DNA of 64,000 nucleotides, from positions 24,477-88,476 of the forward strand of contig QCLW01000001.1 of assembly GCA_003214235.1 (NCBI GenBank). Direction: 5' to 3'. Numbering within the stretch: position 1 is the stretch's first letter; each line of letters begins with the position of its first letter. This DNA comes from Prochlorococcus sp. AG-418-F16 (GTDB lineage Bacteria; Cyanobacteriota; Cyanobacteriia; PCC-6307; Cyanobiaceae). The notes under the pieces are model-generated. The model was not told the DNA's origin, made no database searches, and saw only the letters and a list, made by a program, of their open reading frames with translations. This document shows positions 52,982 through 62,531 of this stretch, piece by piece. Position numbers and translations under genes: made by a program.

Positions 52982-54013
52982 ATGAAATTAGTTACTGAAA
53001 ACTTCCTTCTGGCAATATCTATTTTTTTTATTGGAATTTTATTGTCGATAATAATTTCTAAACTTTCAAAAATATTTTTTAAAAAAATCTCCAAAAGGAC
53101 AAAAACAAATTTCGATGATTTTATTTTTGAGGTTATCTCAGGAATTATTAAACCTATAGGTTTCCTCCTCTCATTTTATTTTTCAATTGACTATTTTTTT
53201 GCTGATGAAATAACTTTTATCTCTGTCTTATTGAATATTCTGAAATTATTTATATTAATAATCATCATAAAAGCACTCAACAAAGTTTTAATAAGATCTT
53301 TAACAGAATCGACATCGAAAATTAATGATTCCTCAATTAGTTCGATGATATCTTCACTAACTCCTTTGATAAAAGCATTAACATGGACTATTGGGTCAAT
53401 ATTTTTCTTACAAAATATAGGTGTTCAAATGACTGCTATTTGGGCTTTACTAAGTGCAGGTGGTATTGGAGCAGGATTAGCTTTGAAAGATCCAGTTCAG
53501 GAGTTTTTTGAATATATAACAATTTTGCTTGATAAACCTTTTCAAAAAGGTGAGTTTATTAAATCTGATGGAGTCTTAGGAATGGTTGAGAGGGTAGGGG
53601 TAAGATCCTCAAGGATAAGAAGTATTAATGGAGAAGTAATAGTAATGAGCAACAGCGCTCTAACAAATGGGATAATTTCAAATTACGCACAAATGAAAAA
53701 AAGGAGGTTAGTGCATAAATTGGGAGTTGTTTATGAAACCTCTCCAGAACTTATGAAATTGATTCCAATAATAATTAAAAAAATAATCGAAGAGACAAAA
53801 GATGCATCTTTTGATAGATGTCATTTCACAGATTTTGGCGACTTCAGTCTTAATTTCGAACTTGTTTATTACATACCCACAAATAATTATCTTGCAGCGA
53901 TGGAAGCTCAACAATCTATAAATTTAAAAATTATTGAGGAATTTGCAGCCAATAATATAGAGTTTGCATTCCCAACCCAAACCTTAAATATTGAGAGTAA
54001 CAAAGCCAAATGA
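52982..54013 (+). CDS. MscS-type mechanosensitive channel
   Basis: A 343-aa channel protein of the inner membrane. Three to four N-terminal helices end in the pore-lining TM3 (TAIWALLSAGGIGAGLALKDPVQEF, Gly/Ala pattern), then the beta domain (KGEFIKSDGVLGMVERVGVRSSRIRSINGEVIVMSNSAL) and a C-terminal alpha/beta domain. It releases solutes after osmotic down-shock and is close to the solute gene stpA. The 3' end overlaps the convergent SDR gene by 30 bp. Confidence 0.9.
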   Translation: MKLVTENFLLAISIFFIGILLSIIISKLSKIFFKKISKRTKTNFDDFIFEVISGIIKPIGFLLSFYFSIDYFFADEITFISVLLNILKLFILIIIIKALNKVLIRSLTESTSKINDSSISSMISSLTPLIKALTWTIGSIFFLQNIGVQMTAIWALLSAGGIGAGLALKDPVQEFFEYITILLDKPFQKGEFIKSDGVLGMVERVGVRSSRIRSINGEVIVMSNSALTNGIISNYAQMKKRRLVHKLGVVYETSPELMKLIPIIIKKIIEETKDASFDRCHFTDFGDFSLNFELVYYIPTNNYLAAMEAQQSINLKIIEEFAANNIEFAFPTQTLNIESNKAK

Positions 54014-54985
54014 TCGGCAAATCTCTTCACTTAAAATCCAAAGTTTTGAAGCCAACTCATCACTATTGGCTTCATCACTAACATTACTTTCAACTAATTT
54101 ATGTTTTTTTCTATCTATAAGTTTATTACTTAAATATATGAAACCAACATTATTTAAATTAGAATCAAGGACAATCTGAGAAAGAATCTTTCCAGCATTT
54201 TCTAAACTTTCAGAAATTCCTAAAATATTTTTTGCAACTTTAGAAAAAATTAAATATCCAAAGAGATTAAAACGTTTACTATATCTAAAAAAACCTGAAT
54301 CATCATTTGGTATTACGAGACCGGGACCCCAAGTAATTACAGAAATTTTACTAGAGGATATTTTTAATTTTTTTGCAAGTTCTTTAGCAAACAAAATATT
54401 ACATAACTTACTATTTTTATAAGATTCATCAGCATTAAAATTTAAAAATTGACCCGTAACTTTTTTTCTAAAATCAACTAGATTATTAAGCCCTGCTTTC
54501 TTTCCTATATTCCCACCTGGGCTTTTGGGATCGTGTACATCTGATGATGTAATAATAATTCTAGATTCTTCTTTATCTCTAACTAAGTCTTTCAAGAGAT
54601 TTACCAAGTAAAAATGTGCAAGATGATTAACTGCAAAAGTTAGTTCTATTCCTTGTTTTGATACTTTAGGGTAAAAAGAACCCGTATATTGCAATCCTGC
54701 ATTTAAAACAAAAACATCTAAAAAAATCTTTTTACTAATAAAGTAATCCTTAATTTTTTTAATATTCTCTAGATTTGAAAGATCGCAATTTTCAATAATA
54801 TTTAAATATTTACTGAGGTAGTTCTTATCAAAATATTTCTCAATTGTTTTGAGAAATTCATTCTTTCTTAATTCACATTTTATTACAACGTATAAATTAT
54901 TTTTCTTCTTTAGTAAATTAATAATGGCAAAAAGCCCTATGCCTGAATTACCTCCAGTAATTAAAATATTTTTATTTTTAATCAT
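53984..54985 (-). CDS. SDR, protochlorophyllide/retinol-type reductase-like
   Basis: A 333-aa short-chain dehydrogenase with cofactor motif TGGNSGIG, the NAG motif (VFVLNAGLQYTG), catalytic Ser (IITSSDV) and Y-x-x-x-K (ESYKNSKLCN). The VNHLAHFYLVNLL segment and size resemble light-dependent protochlorophyllide reductase and related retinol-type SDRs. It lacks the POR-specific cysteines as far as I can see, so it is probably a POR-like relative and not the chlorophyll enzyme. Confidence 0.82.
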   Translation of the reverse strand: MIKNKNILITGGNSGIGLFAIINLLKKKNNLYVVIKCELRKNEFLKTIEKYFDKNYLSKYLNIIENCDLSNLENIKKIKDYFISKKIFLDVFVLNAGLQYTGSFYPKVSKQGIELTFAVNHLAHFYLVNLLKDLVRDKEESRIIITSSDVHDPKSPGGNIGKKAGLNNLVDFRKKVTGQFLNFNADESYKNSKLCNILFAKELAKKLKISSSKISVITWGPGLVIPNDDSGFFRYSKRFNLFGYLIFSKVAKNILGISESLENAGKILSQIVLDSNLNNVGFIYLSNKLIDRKKHKLVESNVSDEANSDELASKLWILSEEICRSFGFVTLNI

Positions 54986-55210
54986 TTAACTTGCTATGTA
55001 TTTTTTTTATAATAAAAAAAATTTTAAGTATTTTTTATTTTGTAATCTTATAAATTATTGTTAAAACACTGAAAACTTAGTCACTAGTAATTGAGTAATT
55101 TGATTATTATTAATCTACTCTCATTATAAGTATTGGATGAAATATATAATCCTAAGCCCAGAATTAATAACTTTTTGCATAAATTTCTTTAATCATAAGA
55201 TTTATATTTA

Positions 55211-56494
55211 ATGTCAGAAGAAAACATGCCAGATGTTCTTGTTTTGGGTGCGGGGCCTGCAGGTATGGCAATTGCCTCAGCTTTAGGAAAGGAAAAATTA
55301 GATGTTGAAGTGCTTTCTCCAAATGGACCAGATGAACCTTGGCCAAACACATATGGCATTTGGGGGGAAGAAGTTGATCAACTCGGGCTTCAGGATTTAC
55401 TTGAATATAGATGGAAGAATACTGTAAGTTTTTTTGGGCACGGCGCTTTAGAAGAGCTGGACGACGAGAATAAAGCCACGGAACATTCAATAGATTATGG
55501 ACTATTTGATAAAAAGAAACTCCACAATTATTGGTTTAATGAATGCGATAAGGCTCTTATTAAATGGCATCAAGGCTTTGCAAACAAAATACATTTTGAA
55601 AAATACAAAAGTACAGTAACTACAAAAGATGGCAATACTTACTCTGCAAGATTAGTAGTAGATGCAACAGGATATGATCCTGTTTTTCTTAAATTAAAAT
55701 CGTGTGGTCCCTTAGCAGTCCAAACTTGTTATGGGATAGTAGGTAATTTTAGTAAACCTCCACTTAAGAAAGGGCAGTTTGTATTAATGGACTATAGAAA
55801 TGACCATCTTAATGATGAGCAAAAAAAAGAACCTCCCACTTTTCTTTATGCCATGGATATGGGGGATGGGAAATATTTTCTTGAAGAGACATCTCTTGGT
55901 TTAGTAAATCCTCTAACAATGGAAAATTTAAAAGAGAGACTAGAGAAGAGGCTTTCTTATCGAAATATATCAATCACAAGCATGCAACATGAAGAGCTTG
56001 GCTTATTTCTCCCTATGAATATGCCAATCCCAGATTTCAAACAACAAATACTTGGATATGGTGGTGCTGCTTCAATGGTACATCCTGCATCTGGATATTT
56101 AATTGGTAATGTTTTAAGAAGAGCTCCACTTGTCGCCAAGGCAGTCTCAGAAGCAATTAAACACAAAAATCTAAGTACCTATCATATTGCTAGAAAAGGT
56201 TGGGAAACTTTATGGTCAAAAGAATTAATTAGGAAGAAATCACTTTACCAATTTGGATTAGAAAAACTCATGAGGTTTGACGAGAAACTATTGAGAGAAT
56301 TTTTTGGCAGTTTTTTCGAACTACCTAAAAACCAATGGTATGGTTTTCTAACTGATACTCTTTCCTTAAGAGAGATTGTATATGCGATGTGCGTAATGTT
56401 TATAAAGGCTCCATGGAGTGTAAAGAAAGGTCTTATGGTTATGCATGGTAGAGAATTTAAAATGTTAATTAGGATAATATTTCCAAATATATAG
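55211..56494 (+). CDS. crtL: Lycopene cyclase, epsilon type
   Basis: Cyclises the ends of lycopene for alpha- and beta-carotene; Prochlorococcus needs epsilon rings because it uses alpha-carotene. The 427-aa flavoprotein has the dinucleotide motif VLVLGAGPAGMAIA, the cyclase signature WPNTYGIWGEEVDQLGL, DATGYDP, FLEETSL and YGGAASMVHPASGYLIGN. Beta versus epsilon cannot be told from motifs alone; the epsilon call uses the remembered order in which the epsilon gene (crtL-e) lies a few genes from pcb. Amphipathic C-terminus for membrane attachment. Confidence 0.9.
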   Translation: MSEENMPDVLVLGAGPAGMAIASALGKEKLDVEVLSPNGPDEPWPNTYGIWGEEVDQLGLQDLLEYRWKNTVSFFGHGALEELDDENKATEHSIDYGLFDKKKLHNYWFNECDKALIKWHQGFANKIHFEKYKSTVTTKDGNTYSARLVVDATGYDPVFLKLKSCGPLAVQTCYGIVGNFSKPPLKKGQFVLMDYRNDHLNDEQKKEPPTFLYAMDMGDGKYFLEETSLGLVNPLTMENLKERLEKRLSYRNISITSMQHEELGLFLPMNMPIPDFKQQILGYGGAASMVHPASGYLIGNVLRRAPLVAKAVSEAIKHKNLSTYHIARKGWETLWSKELIRKKSLYQFGLEKLMRFDEKLLREFFGSFFELPKNQWYGFLTDTLSLREIVYAMCVMFIKAPWSVKKGLMVMHGREFKMLIRIIFPNI

Positions 56495-56501
56495 TTCAAA
56501 A

Positions 56502-57212
56502 ATGAGAACCATACTAATAAGTGGAGCCAGTAAAGGTATTGGACTAAATATTGCACATAAAGAATTAAAAGAAGGCAATAGAATTAGTATTGGCATAAGA
56601 GATTTAGAATCATTAAAAGGAAGTGCTATTGATCCAAATAAATGGCCAGAAGGTAGAATTATAATCAACCAGTATGATGCATTAAAAAAAATTACAGCCG
56701 AAAATTGGATAAAAAATACCGTAGATATATATGGGGGATTTGATTCATTAATAAATTGTTCTGGAGTATTATCGAAAGTTCCTTTCTTATTTAAAGATTG
56801 CGATGAAGAGGAAATTTTAAATACACTAAATATCAATTTTTTAGCAATTTGGAATTTATGTAGGCTTTCTTGGGATCATTTATCTACTTCAGGCAGAGGT
56901 AGAATAATTGTTTTAGTTTCAATGAGTGGTAAAAGATCCAAAGGAGATTTAGCCGCTTATTCTTCTTCAAAGTTTGCATTGATGGGATTATGCCAAACAA
57001 TGAAAAATAAAGGTTGGGATAAAAATATAAGAATTTCTGCAATTTGCCCAAGTTGGGTTAATACTGAAATGGCCCAAAATATCTCTTCCATGGATAAATC
57101 TAGAATGACACAACCAGAAGATATTGCTGAGATATGCTCAACTATTCTGAAGCTCCCGACACAATCAGTTCCATTTGAAATTGCCTTAAATTGTAATTAT
57201 GAATTAACCTAA
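56502..57212 (+). CDS. Short-chain dehydrogenase/reductase
   Basis: A 236-aa classical SDR: TGxxxGxG as SGASKGIGL (about residues 5-13), NCSG (NAG equivalent), Ser in IIVLVSMSG, Y-x-x-x-K as AYSSSKFA (about 152-159) and a PxW turn (CPSWVNTEMA). It starts 7 bp after crtL and is cotranscribed with it, but no known carotenoid step fits it. Ends overlapping the next gene by 9 bp. Confidence 0.87.
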   Translation: MRTILISGASKGIGLNIAHKELKEGNRISIGIRDLESLKGSAIDPNKWPEGRIIINQYDALKKITAENWIKNTVDIYGGFDSLINCSGVLSKVPFLFKDCDEEEILNTLNINFLAIWNLCRLSWDHLSTSGRGRIIVLVSMSGKRSKGDLAAYSSSKFALMGLCQTMKNKGWDKNIRISAICPSWVNTEMAQNISSMDKSRMTQPEDIAEICSTILKLPTQSVPFEIALNCNYELT

Positions 57213-57746
57213 GTTGAAGATTAAGTAAGCCATTGAGAGCATTGCAATTGCTATAAATAGGCCTTTTATTCGATTAGTTAACAATGAAAAAATAGCTAAA
57301 TCTTCAGAAAAATATCCCCCAAAACTACCTGTTATAAACAATATAACCATTGGAAGAGATGCCGCCCCAAACGAATAAGATATAACTCTTAAAAATCCAA
57401 AATTTAAATAATTCAAAAACAAGAAAGTAAAAGAAAACAACAAAAAAGATGCAAATAGAGTAATGGAAACTTCAGCATCTAAAGTGTGAGGCAAGCTTCC
57501 CTTTAATTCAAATTGCTTTTTACATTCTCTAATCTGTCCTTTAGAAAGCTTTAAATACCCAGTCTCAGGAATTCTTTGAGACTTATATTTTCTTAGTAAC
57601 CTTGCTTCAAGCGTTTCTGGCTCCTTTGTCATAATCGATATTAATAATTCATCTGGTTTTAATTTCTTAATTTTCTTATCAAGATTATCTGTTTTTCCAA
57701 TTCTATAAAGATCTCCAACTCTTATGAGGTAAACATATCCCGACAT
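57204..57746 (-). CDS. Membrane-anchored GIY-YIG-like (T5orf172) protein
   Basis: The N-terminal 80 residues (GYVYLIRVGDLYRIGKTDNLDKKIKKL, then EARLLRKYKSQRIPETGYLKLSKGQI) read as a T5orf172/MUG113-type GIY-YIG domain: VYLIR and Y-R-I-G-K-T, with the expected Arg/Glu region. The C-terminal 80 residues hold three hydrophobic segments. A GIY-YIG domain on a membrane anchor is unusual. Function unknown; DNA cleavage is not implied. Confidence 0.7.
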   Translation of the reverse strand: MSGYVYLIRVGDLYRIGKTDNLDKKIKKLKPDELLISIMTKEPETLEARLLRKYKSQRIPETGYLKLSKGQIRECKKQFELKGSLPHTLDAEVSITLFASFLLFSFTFLFLNYLNFGFLRVISYSFGAASLPMVILFITGSFGGYFSEDLAIFSLLTNRIKGLFIAIAMLSMAYLIFNLG

Positions 57747-57820
57747 TTGCGTTGTAAAATTAAATCTATTGCTACTTAGATAATACTAAAAGAATCAAGG
57801 AAATTAAAAGTTTTTACAAA

Positions 57821-58480
57821 ATGACAAACGATATTTTATATTCATTTCGAAGATGCCCATATGCAATTCGAGTTAGATGGGCCCTATTGATTTGCGGAAT
57901 CAAAGTTGAGATAAGAGAAATTGATTTAAAAAATAAACCTTTTGATTTTCTAAATAAATCTAAGACAAAAACGGTTCCAATATTAATAAAAAAAAATAGT
58001 GAAGTTATTGAAGAGAGCCTCGAAATCATCATATGGGCACTCTCAGAGTCAAAAAAGGAACACATTAAAAATATCTATTTTCCTAATGATAAGAAGGAGG
58101 ACATCATTGAAATAATTAATGAAAACGATAACGAATTCAAATATCATTTGGATCGATTTAAATATTCCACAAGATATCAAAATAGTAATGAAGAATTTCA
58201 TTTCACCAAAGCCATTAAATTTATTAAAAGATGGAATGAGCTTCTCACAGAAAATAAATATTTTTTCGGAGATATCCCCACAATCGCTGATTGGTCTATT
58301 TGGCCTTTTGTAAGGCAATTTAAAATCGCTTGCGAAAGTCAAAAAATAACAAATTATTTGGAACTTCCAATAAAAAACTGGTTAGATTCTTTTGAAAAAA
58401 ATAGAAAATTCAAATCTTTAATGCATAAATACGAATTATGGGAGCCAAATTCTAGTATGAATTATTTCCCCTTTAATTAG
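57821..58480 (+). CDS. Glutathione S-transferase-like protein
   Basis: A 219-aa thioredoxin-fold protein: RRCPYAIRVRWAL (Cys-Pro-Tyr at the active site), KTVPILI (the cis-Pro of the G-site), EESLEIIIWAL, and an all-helical C-terminal domain with IADWSIWPFVRQF. Omega/beta-type. It overlaps the convergent small gene by 4 bp. Substrate unknown. Confidence 0.85.
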   Translation: MTNDILYSFRRCPYAIRVRWALLICGIKVEIREIDLKNKPFDFLNKSKTKTVPILIKKNSEVIEESLEIIIWALSESKKEHIKNIYFPNDKKEDIIEIINENDNEFKYHLDRFKYSTRYQNSNEEFHFTKAIKFIKRWNELLTENKYFFGDIPTIADWSIWPFVRQFKIACESQKITNYLELPIKNWLDSFEKNRKFKSLMHKYELWEPNSSMNYFPFN

Positions 58481-58734
58481 TTTTCTAATAACTTCCTTTT
58501 CTCAATTATTCTTGCTAATTCCAGAAAATATCCTGCAGTCCTAAATTTCCCAATATTCTTTTCCTTAAAATCAAGGTCGCTTCTTATTTCTGCTGTCTCC
58601 GCCATAAGCAAATCCAAATCATTTGATCCAAGGCTATATAATTCACCAAGTTCGATTTCCCTGCCAAGTAAATGACTCCTAAACCACTTCCCTTTATTTT
58701 CTTGAGGAGGAATATCGTAAGAGGTAAATGACAT
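58477..58734 (-). CDS. Small hypothetical protein, 85 aa
   Basis: Soluble charged protein (YDIPPQENKGKWFRSHLLGREIELGELYSL), without signal or membrane segment, and with an acidic helical middle (DLLMAETAEIRSDLDF). Not recognised. ATG start; convergent with the GST gene. Confidence 0.65.
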   Translation of the reverse strand: MSFTSYDIPPQENKGKWFRSHLLGREIELGELYSLGSNDLDLLMAETAEIRSDLDFKEKNIGKFRTAGYFLELARIIEKRKLLEN

Positions 58735-58770
58735 TAAAATAAAATAAAATTTAAAAACATTCTATAGCTA

Positions 58771-60159
58771 TTATTGAATTTTTTTCATTTCTCCTTTATT
58801 AAAAATCAATGCAATAATAAGAATTGAAAATGTAATTACGGCGCAAATTTCTGTCCAATAATCTAATCCAATTTTAGAAATCATTAATGGTGCCAAAACT
58901 GTAAATAATCCCCCTGAAAGAATTAACTGAGCGAATAGCTGTTTTGATGTAAAAATTGGTAAAGTCTTAGAAATATTTTTAGGATCTGCAAGCCTTAAAA
59001 GAAGCAATCCAGAAGCTACTACACCTGTAGAGTTGCCAAATTCTATCAAACTTTTTTCAAACCAGTAATCATTAAATATAAAGTATGCAAAATAAGCAAT
59101 ACAAATTAAATTCCAAAACAAACCGAAAATAGTAAAAACTAAAATTAGTATCCAGTTATCAAAAACAACCTCAATATCTAAACTTGCCATAGCTGTAAAA
59201 ATCAATAGATCTGTAGATAAAATACCAATCTCCCTTTGCAAAATATTTGAAATAAATTCTGTATTTTTGGTTTTCTCTAAAACATATCTAATAAGGAGTG
59301 AACCTATAAGGATAAAAGGAAATACCGGGAGTGAAAAGATAATTTCTTTGGAAAAATCCCCAAAAGAACTTGAAATATACCTTAAAAATTTGAGTAACAA
59401 AACACCAAAAGAAATTGCTAACCCTGAGAATCCAAGATTTATTATCAAAATCCTTAAATCCGCAAAAATCCCTAACTTAATGCTTGCCTTTAGATTATCT
59501 TTTTTTTCAAAAATTCCCTCAGTATCTGAGAGCCCTAAAGTTCTCCCAAGAAAAATAAATATGCTACCCAATAATGAAGATGATAAAAGACCCATTGTTG
59601 CCATAGCTAGACCAAGATCTAAACCATTTGGGAAACCTAGTCTATTAAAACTCTCCCCGATGATAGATGCAGCTCCATGACCTCCCTCAAACCCAACCTC
59701 TATCAAACATCCCATTAGAGGATTAGTATCCATAGATGGGGGCAAAAAATATTTAACAACTAGACCGCCAACAAAAAACTGTCCGAAGCCAAGGGAAAGA
59801 GCAAGCAAAAACTGATTAAAGATTGGTTTAACTAAACCATTGATATTTGGGATAGGTCTTCCCATCATTAAAGTTGCGAAGACCAATGATAAAAGAGGCG
59901 TAGGGAAATTACTCCAAACATTGATTGTTTCTTTTGATAAAAAGTGTATCGCTCCAAATGGACCTATAGATATTCCTAAAATTCCTGATATAACAGCTAT
60001 TGGTAATCCAAATCTCTCAAGTTGAACAGCAAGTTTTAATCTCCTCCCAAATATCAAGAAGAAAAATATAATTAAAAATCCAAAAAAACTTATTAATAAA
60101 GAATTTGAAAAAATATCCTTATTCTGTAGATAAAAAATATTCAAAGACTTCAAAAACAT
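58771..60159 (-). CDS. Sodium/glutamate symporter-like transporter (GltS family)
   Basis: A 462-aa transporter with 10-12 helices. The GltS family hallmarks are repeated glycine-rich stretches (GGHGAASIIGESFNRLGFPNG, about residue 155, and GNSTGVVASGLLLLRLADP near 375). Sodium-driven uptake of glutamate or another carboxylate is likely. Between the pcb terminator and the 85-aa gene. Confidence 0.85.
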   Translation of the reverse strand: MFLKSLNIFYLQNKDIFSNSLLISFFGFLIIFFFLIFGRRLKLAVQLERFGLPIAVISGILGISIGPFGAIHFLSKETINVWSNFPTPLLSLVFATLMMGRPIPNINGLVKPIFNQFLLALSLGFGQFFVGGLVVKYFLPPSMDTNPLMGCLIEVGFEGGHGAASIIGESFNRLGFPNGLDLGLAMATMGLLSSSLLGSIFIFLGRTLGLSDTEGIFEKKDNLKASIKLGIFADLRILIINLGFSGLAISFGVLLLKFLRYISSSFGDFSKEIIFSLPVFPFILIGSLLIRYVLEKTKNTEFISNILQREIGILSTDLLIFTAMASLDIEVVFDNWILILVFTIFGLFWNLICIAYFAYFIFNDYWFEKSLIEFGNSTGVVASGLLLLRLADPKNISKTLPIFTSKQLFAQLILSGGLFTVLAPLMISKIGLDYWTEICAVITFSILIIALIFNKGEMKKIQ

Positions 60160-60200
60160 ATCAATATAAATCTAAATTAATAACCAAATTTTTTCAAATA

Positions 60201-60230
60201 AAAAAGGCCTCATAAAATGAGGCCTTTAAA
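60201..60230 (-). terminator. Rho-independent terminator of pcb
   Basis: Perfect AAAGGCCTCAT / ATGAGGCCTTT hairpin with a TTTT-AT loop, followed on the minus strand by a T-rich run. It lies 18 bp after the pcb stop and suits a highly transcribed gene. Confidence 0.9.
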
Positions 60231-60248
60231 ACTAAATATTAATTAGAT

Positions 60249-61307
60249 TTAGTCATTAAGTGTAACTGTGGCGTTATCAATGTTACCAATTGCATTTGTA
60301 ACTCTCTTAAAGTCAAAACCTAGCGCTCTTAGAGCATGCCATAGATGGCCTTGAATGAAGAAGAAACCAAAATAATAGTGAACGTTTGCCAACCATGCTC
60401 TTGAAGTATATTCGCCCGCAGGAAGGTCGCCAGTATCTACCCAGTAAGGAGAAATACTAAATTTCAATTGAAGTGGTTCGCCAAAGAATTCAGTAGGATA
60501 AACTGTTGTATTTGTAGCACTCCAGAAAGCAGCAATAATTGCCATCCAACCAATACCTGCTAGTGACCATGAAAGTACAGCCTCAGCGGATAGAAGTCCT
60601 TTACCCTTGAATTTAGTGTATTCTCCAACTTGCTTAGTAGCAATATGAAAAGCTCCACCAGTAATTTCAACAAAAGCTAAGAAAGCATGACCACCCAAAA
60701 CATCTTCAAGACTATCAATAGTCAAGAAATCAGCCTGATGATTCCATATTTTGGACAAATTCAAATCATATTCAACTTGTCTAACTGCTCCGATAGCTGG
60801 ATCATAGATACCATGAACTCTTGCCCATTCTACGAACCAAATTACTGCAACTCCAAAGAAAATTAGATGATGACCAAGAATGAATGTCAACTTATCTGGA
60901 TCATCCCAGCTAAGGCTGAATTTTCTTGCTTTTGCAACGTCAGATTGTTCTAAATCTCCTGGTAATAGCAATGAATGTAAAAGTCCACCAGCCGCAAAAA
61001 CCATTGAGGCTATTAAGTGAACAATAGCAATTGCTACAACAGGTTTTGTATCTCCCATCAGAACGCCATCAGCATCAAACCCTATTCCAAGGGTAGCTAA
61101 ATGAGGTAAAGCGATAAGAGGTTGATGACCCATAGGAATAGAGGGGTCAAATCTTGAAAGTTCAAAAAGGGTGAAAGCACCAGCCCAGAAAACAATTAAT
61201 CCAGTATGCGCTATGTGCGCAGCAATGAATTTTCCTGTGCGATTAGTTACACCTGAATTACCAGCCCACCATCCGTAGGTGACATCTGGATTTCCATAGG
61301 TTTGCAT
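60249..61307 (-). CDS. pcb: Divinyl-chlorophyll a/b-binding light-harvesting protein Pcb
   Basis: Main antenna of Prochlorococcus, related to IsiA and CP43. The 352-aa protein has six helices with the expected histidine ligands: HIAHTGLIVFWAGAFTLFEL (helix I), AIAIVHLIASMVFAAGGLLHSLLLPG, FILGHHLIFFGVAVIWF, GHAFLAFVEITGGAFHIA, and HYYFGFFFIQGHLWHALRAL (helix VI). The large lumenal loop of CP43 is absent, as in Pcb. It opens with QTYGNPDVTYGWWAGNSG, a typical Pcb N-terminus. Presence of a single pcb is usual for high-light strains, and codons are biased toward C, in line with strong expression. Confidence 0.97.
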   Translation of the reverse strand: MQTYGNPDVTYGWWAGNSGVTNRTGKFIAAHIAHTGLIVFWAGAFTLFELSRFDPSIPMGHQPLIALPHLATLGIGFDADGVLMGDTKPVVAIAIVHLIASMVFAAGGLLHSLLLPGDLEQSDVAKARKFSLSWDDPDKLTFILGHHLIFFGVAVIWFVEWARVHGIYDPAIGAVRQVEYDLNLSKIWNHQADFLTIDSLEDVLGGHAFLAFVEITGGAFHIATKQVGEYTKFKGKGLLSAEAVLSWSLAGIGWMAIIAAFWSATNTTVYPTEFFGEPLQLKFSISPYWVDTGDLPAGEYTSRAWLANVHYYFGFFFIQGHLWHALRALGFDFKRVTNAIGNIDNATVTLND

Positions 61308-61639
61308 TTAGGAATTGATTAGCTTAAACGTCTTGAGAATACTTTATATTTCAGCAAACAGTTGGATTCATAACAAAATTGTAAAGGTTAGTAATCCTAG
61401 TTATAAATAACTAAAAGTTTTTTCTAAAAGCATTAACAAAAGCAAAGAAGGCTGATTGAATCTCAGAAACTATTGTTAGGGAATGAACTTTGAATAAAAA
61501 ATCAAGTATTTAATAGATTCAAATTGTTTTTATAAATTTCTTTTTGCTGACATTAAATTATGTTTTGTTGCATAAAATCATTTTAATTCTTGCATCATCT
61601 CTAAACAATTATTAAAAAAGGTATAAGAAACTTACCCTC
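61308..61639. other. Intergenic region upstream of pcb
   Basis: Divergent promoter region. On the minus strand a TATAAAG box (about 61350-61356) lies 44-48 bp before the pcb start and is a fair -10. No gene and no strong hairpin are seen. Confidence 0.5.
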
Positions 61640-61816
61640 ATGACTACTTCTCAAAAATCATCTAGAAAAATTTCACTAGAAATGAAATCTGAAGTTCATT
61701 ACAAAAAGGCTGCAAAGTTATATCGAAAATCAGAACAATACATAAAAATGATTAACTTATATCCAACTTTACAAAATACATTAATTTACTGTAAAGATGA
61801 GAACTTAATCGAATAG
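61640..61816 (+). CDS. Small hypothetical protein, 58 aa
   Basis: ATG 61640 to TAG 61814-61816. Basic helical peptide (KISLEMKSEVHYKKAAKLYRKSEQYIK) with one cysteine. No membrane segment. Neither a strong ribosome site nor a known family was found, but composition is typical of coding sequence. Confidence 0.5.
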   Translation: MTTSQKSSRKISLEMKSEVHYKKAAKLYRKSEQYIKMINLYPTLQNTLIYCKDENLIE

Positions 61817-61859
61817 TGCTTAAATAAATCTTTCTATATTAATCTTCAAAATATCTAAA

Positions 61860-62093
61860 TTAGGCTGCGATATTATGGTTTTCTTCTAAATAAATATTTT
61901 TTATTATTTTTCTACAAATTTCAATATTGTAAAGAGCCTTAGGGTTCCAAGGTTTTTTCTGACCAAGAGGGGAGCTTTTCCAATGTATGCCAGGTTTGAG
62001 TATTCCATTTTCTCGTAAAAAAGAAAGTTTAATTTCAGTTATTCCTAGTTTTTCTGCTGTCAACTCAGATGAGTTCCATATATCCCCTATCAT
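61860..62093 (-). CDS. Small protein with a MerR/excisionase-like helix-turn-helix
   Basis: A 77-aa protein. LTAEKLGITEIKLSFLRENGILKPGIHW reads as a MerR/excisionase-type winged helix (sample helix-turn-helix, then PG-x-H-W wing), followed by WNPKALYNIEICRKII, which could extend the fold. It may bind DNA. ATG start. Excisionase relationship is only by fold; no recombinase is near. Confidence 0.55.
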   Translation of the reverse strand: MIGDIWNSSELTAEKLGITEIKLSFLRENGILKPGIHWKSSPLGQKKPWNPKALYNIEICRKIIKNIYLEENHNIAA

Positions 62094-62229
62094 TTAATAA
62101 AGTAAATATTATTAATCCTTAATAACGTTAATTTTATTTTTTTGAAAGGGGTAAATTTTTTAAATAATTATTAAGTAACAAAAAACCAAGTATCAATTCA
62201 GAAAAGAGATTTTAAAAATTCATATCAAC

Positions 62230-62529
62230 TTAAGAAATATTAAATAAAGAATCATCATTAATGAATATCTCATCGATACCTTCTACTTTATTGCTGGATT
62301 TATATTTTACGTATTCTTCAGTAATAGATTTAAGCTTCGGAAGATTGATCCAACCTTTATGCCAATTTCCACTCTTTATTAATTCTTCGTAAGTAGTTTT
62401 TAAATTAATTTCAGAATCAAGTACAGAAACCATCAAAAAAATAATATTTCCTTTTTCTTTAGTCTCATTTACCAAAACAAAATGTCTCAATCCATTTATG
62501 GGTTTATTAGAAGTCCAGAAATTTTCCAT
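62230..62529 (-). CDS. TIGR02450-family (tryptophan-rich) protein
   Basis: A 99-aa soluble protein. FWTSNKPINGLRHFVLVNE, then LMVSVLDSEINLKTTYEELIKSGNWHKGWINL, matches the pattern of TIGR02450 (W-T-S-x-x-P-x-x-G-x-RHF, ... W-x-x-GW). Function of this family is unknown. ATG start; next to the 96-aa gene (2-bp gap). Confidence 0.72.
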   Translation of the reverse strand: MENFWTSNKPINGLRHFVLVNETKEKGNIIFLMVSVLDSEINLKTTYEELIKSGNWHKGWINLPKLKSITEEYVKYKSSNKVEGIDEIFINDDSLFNIS

Positions 62530-62531
62530 AG

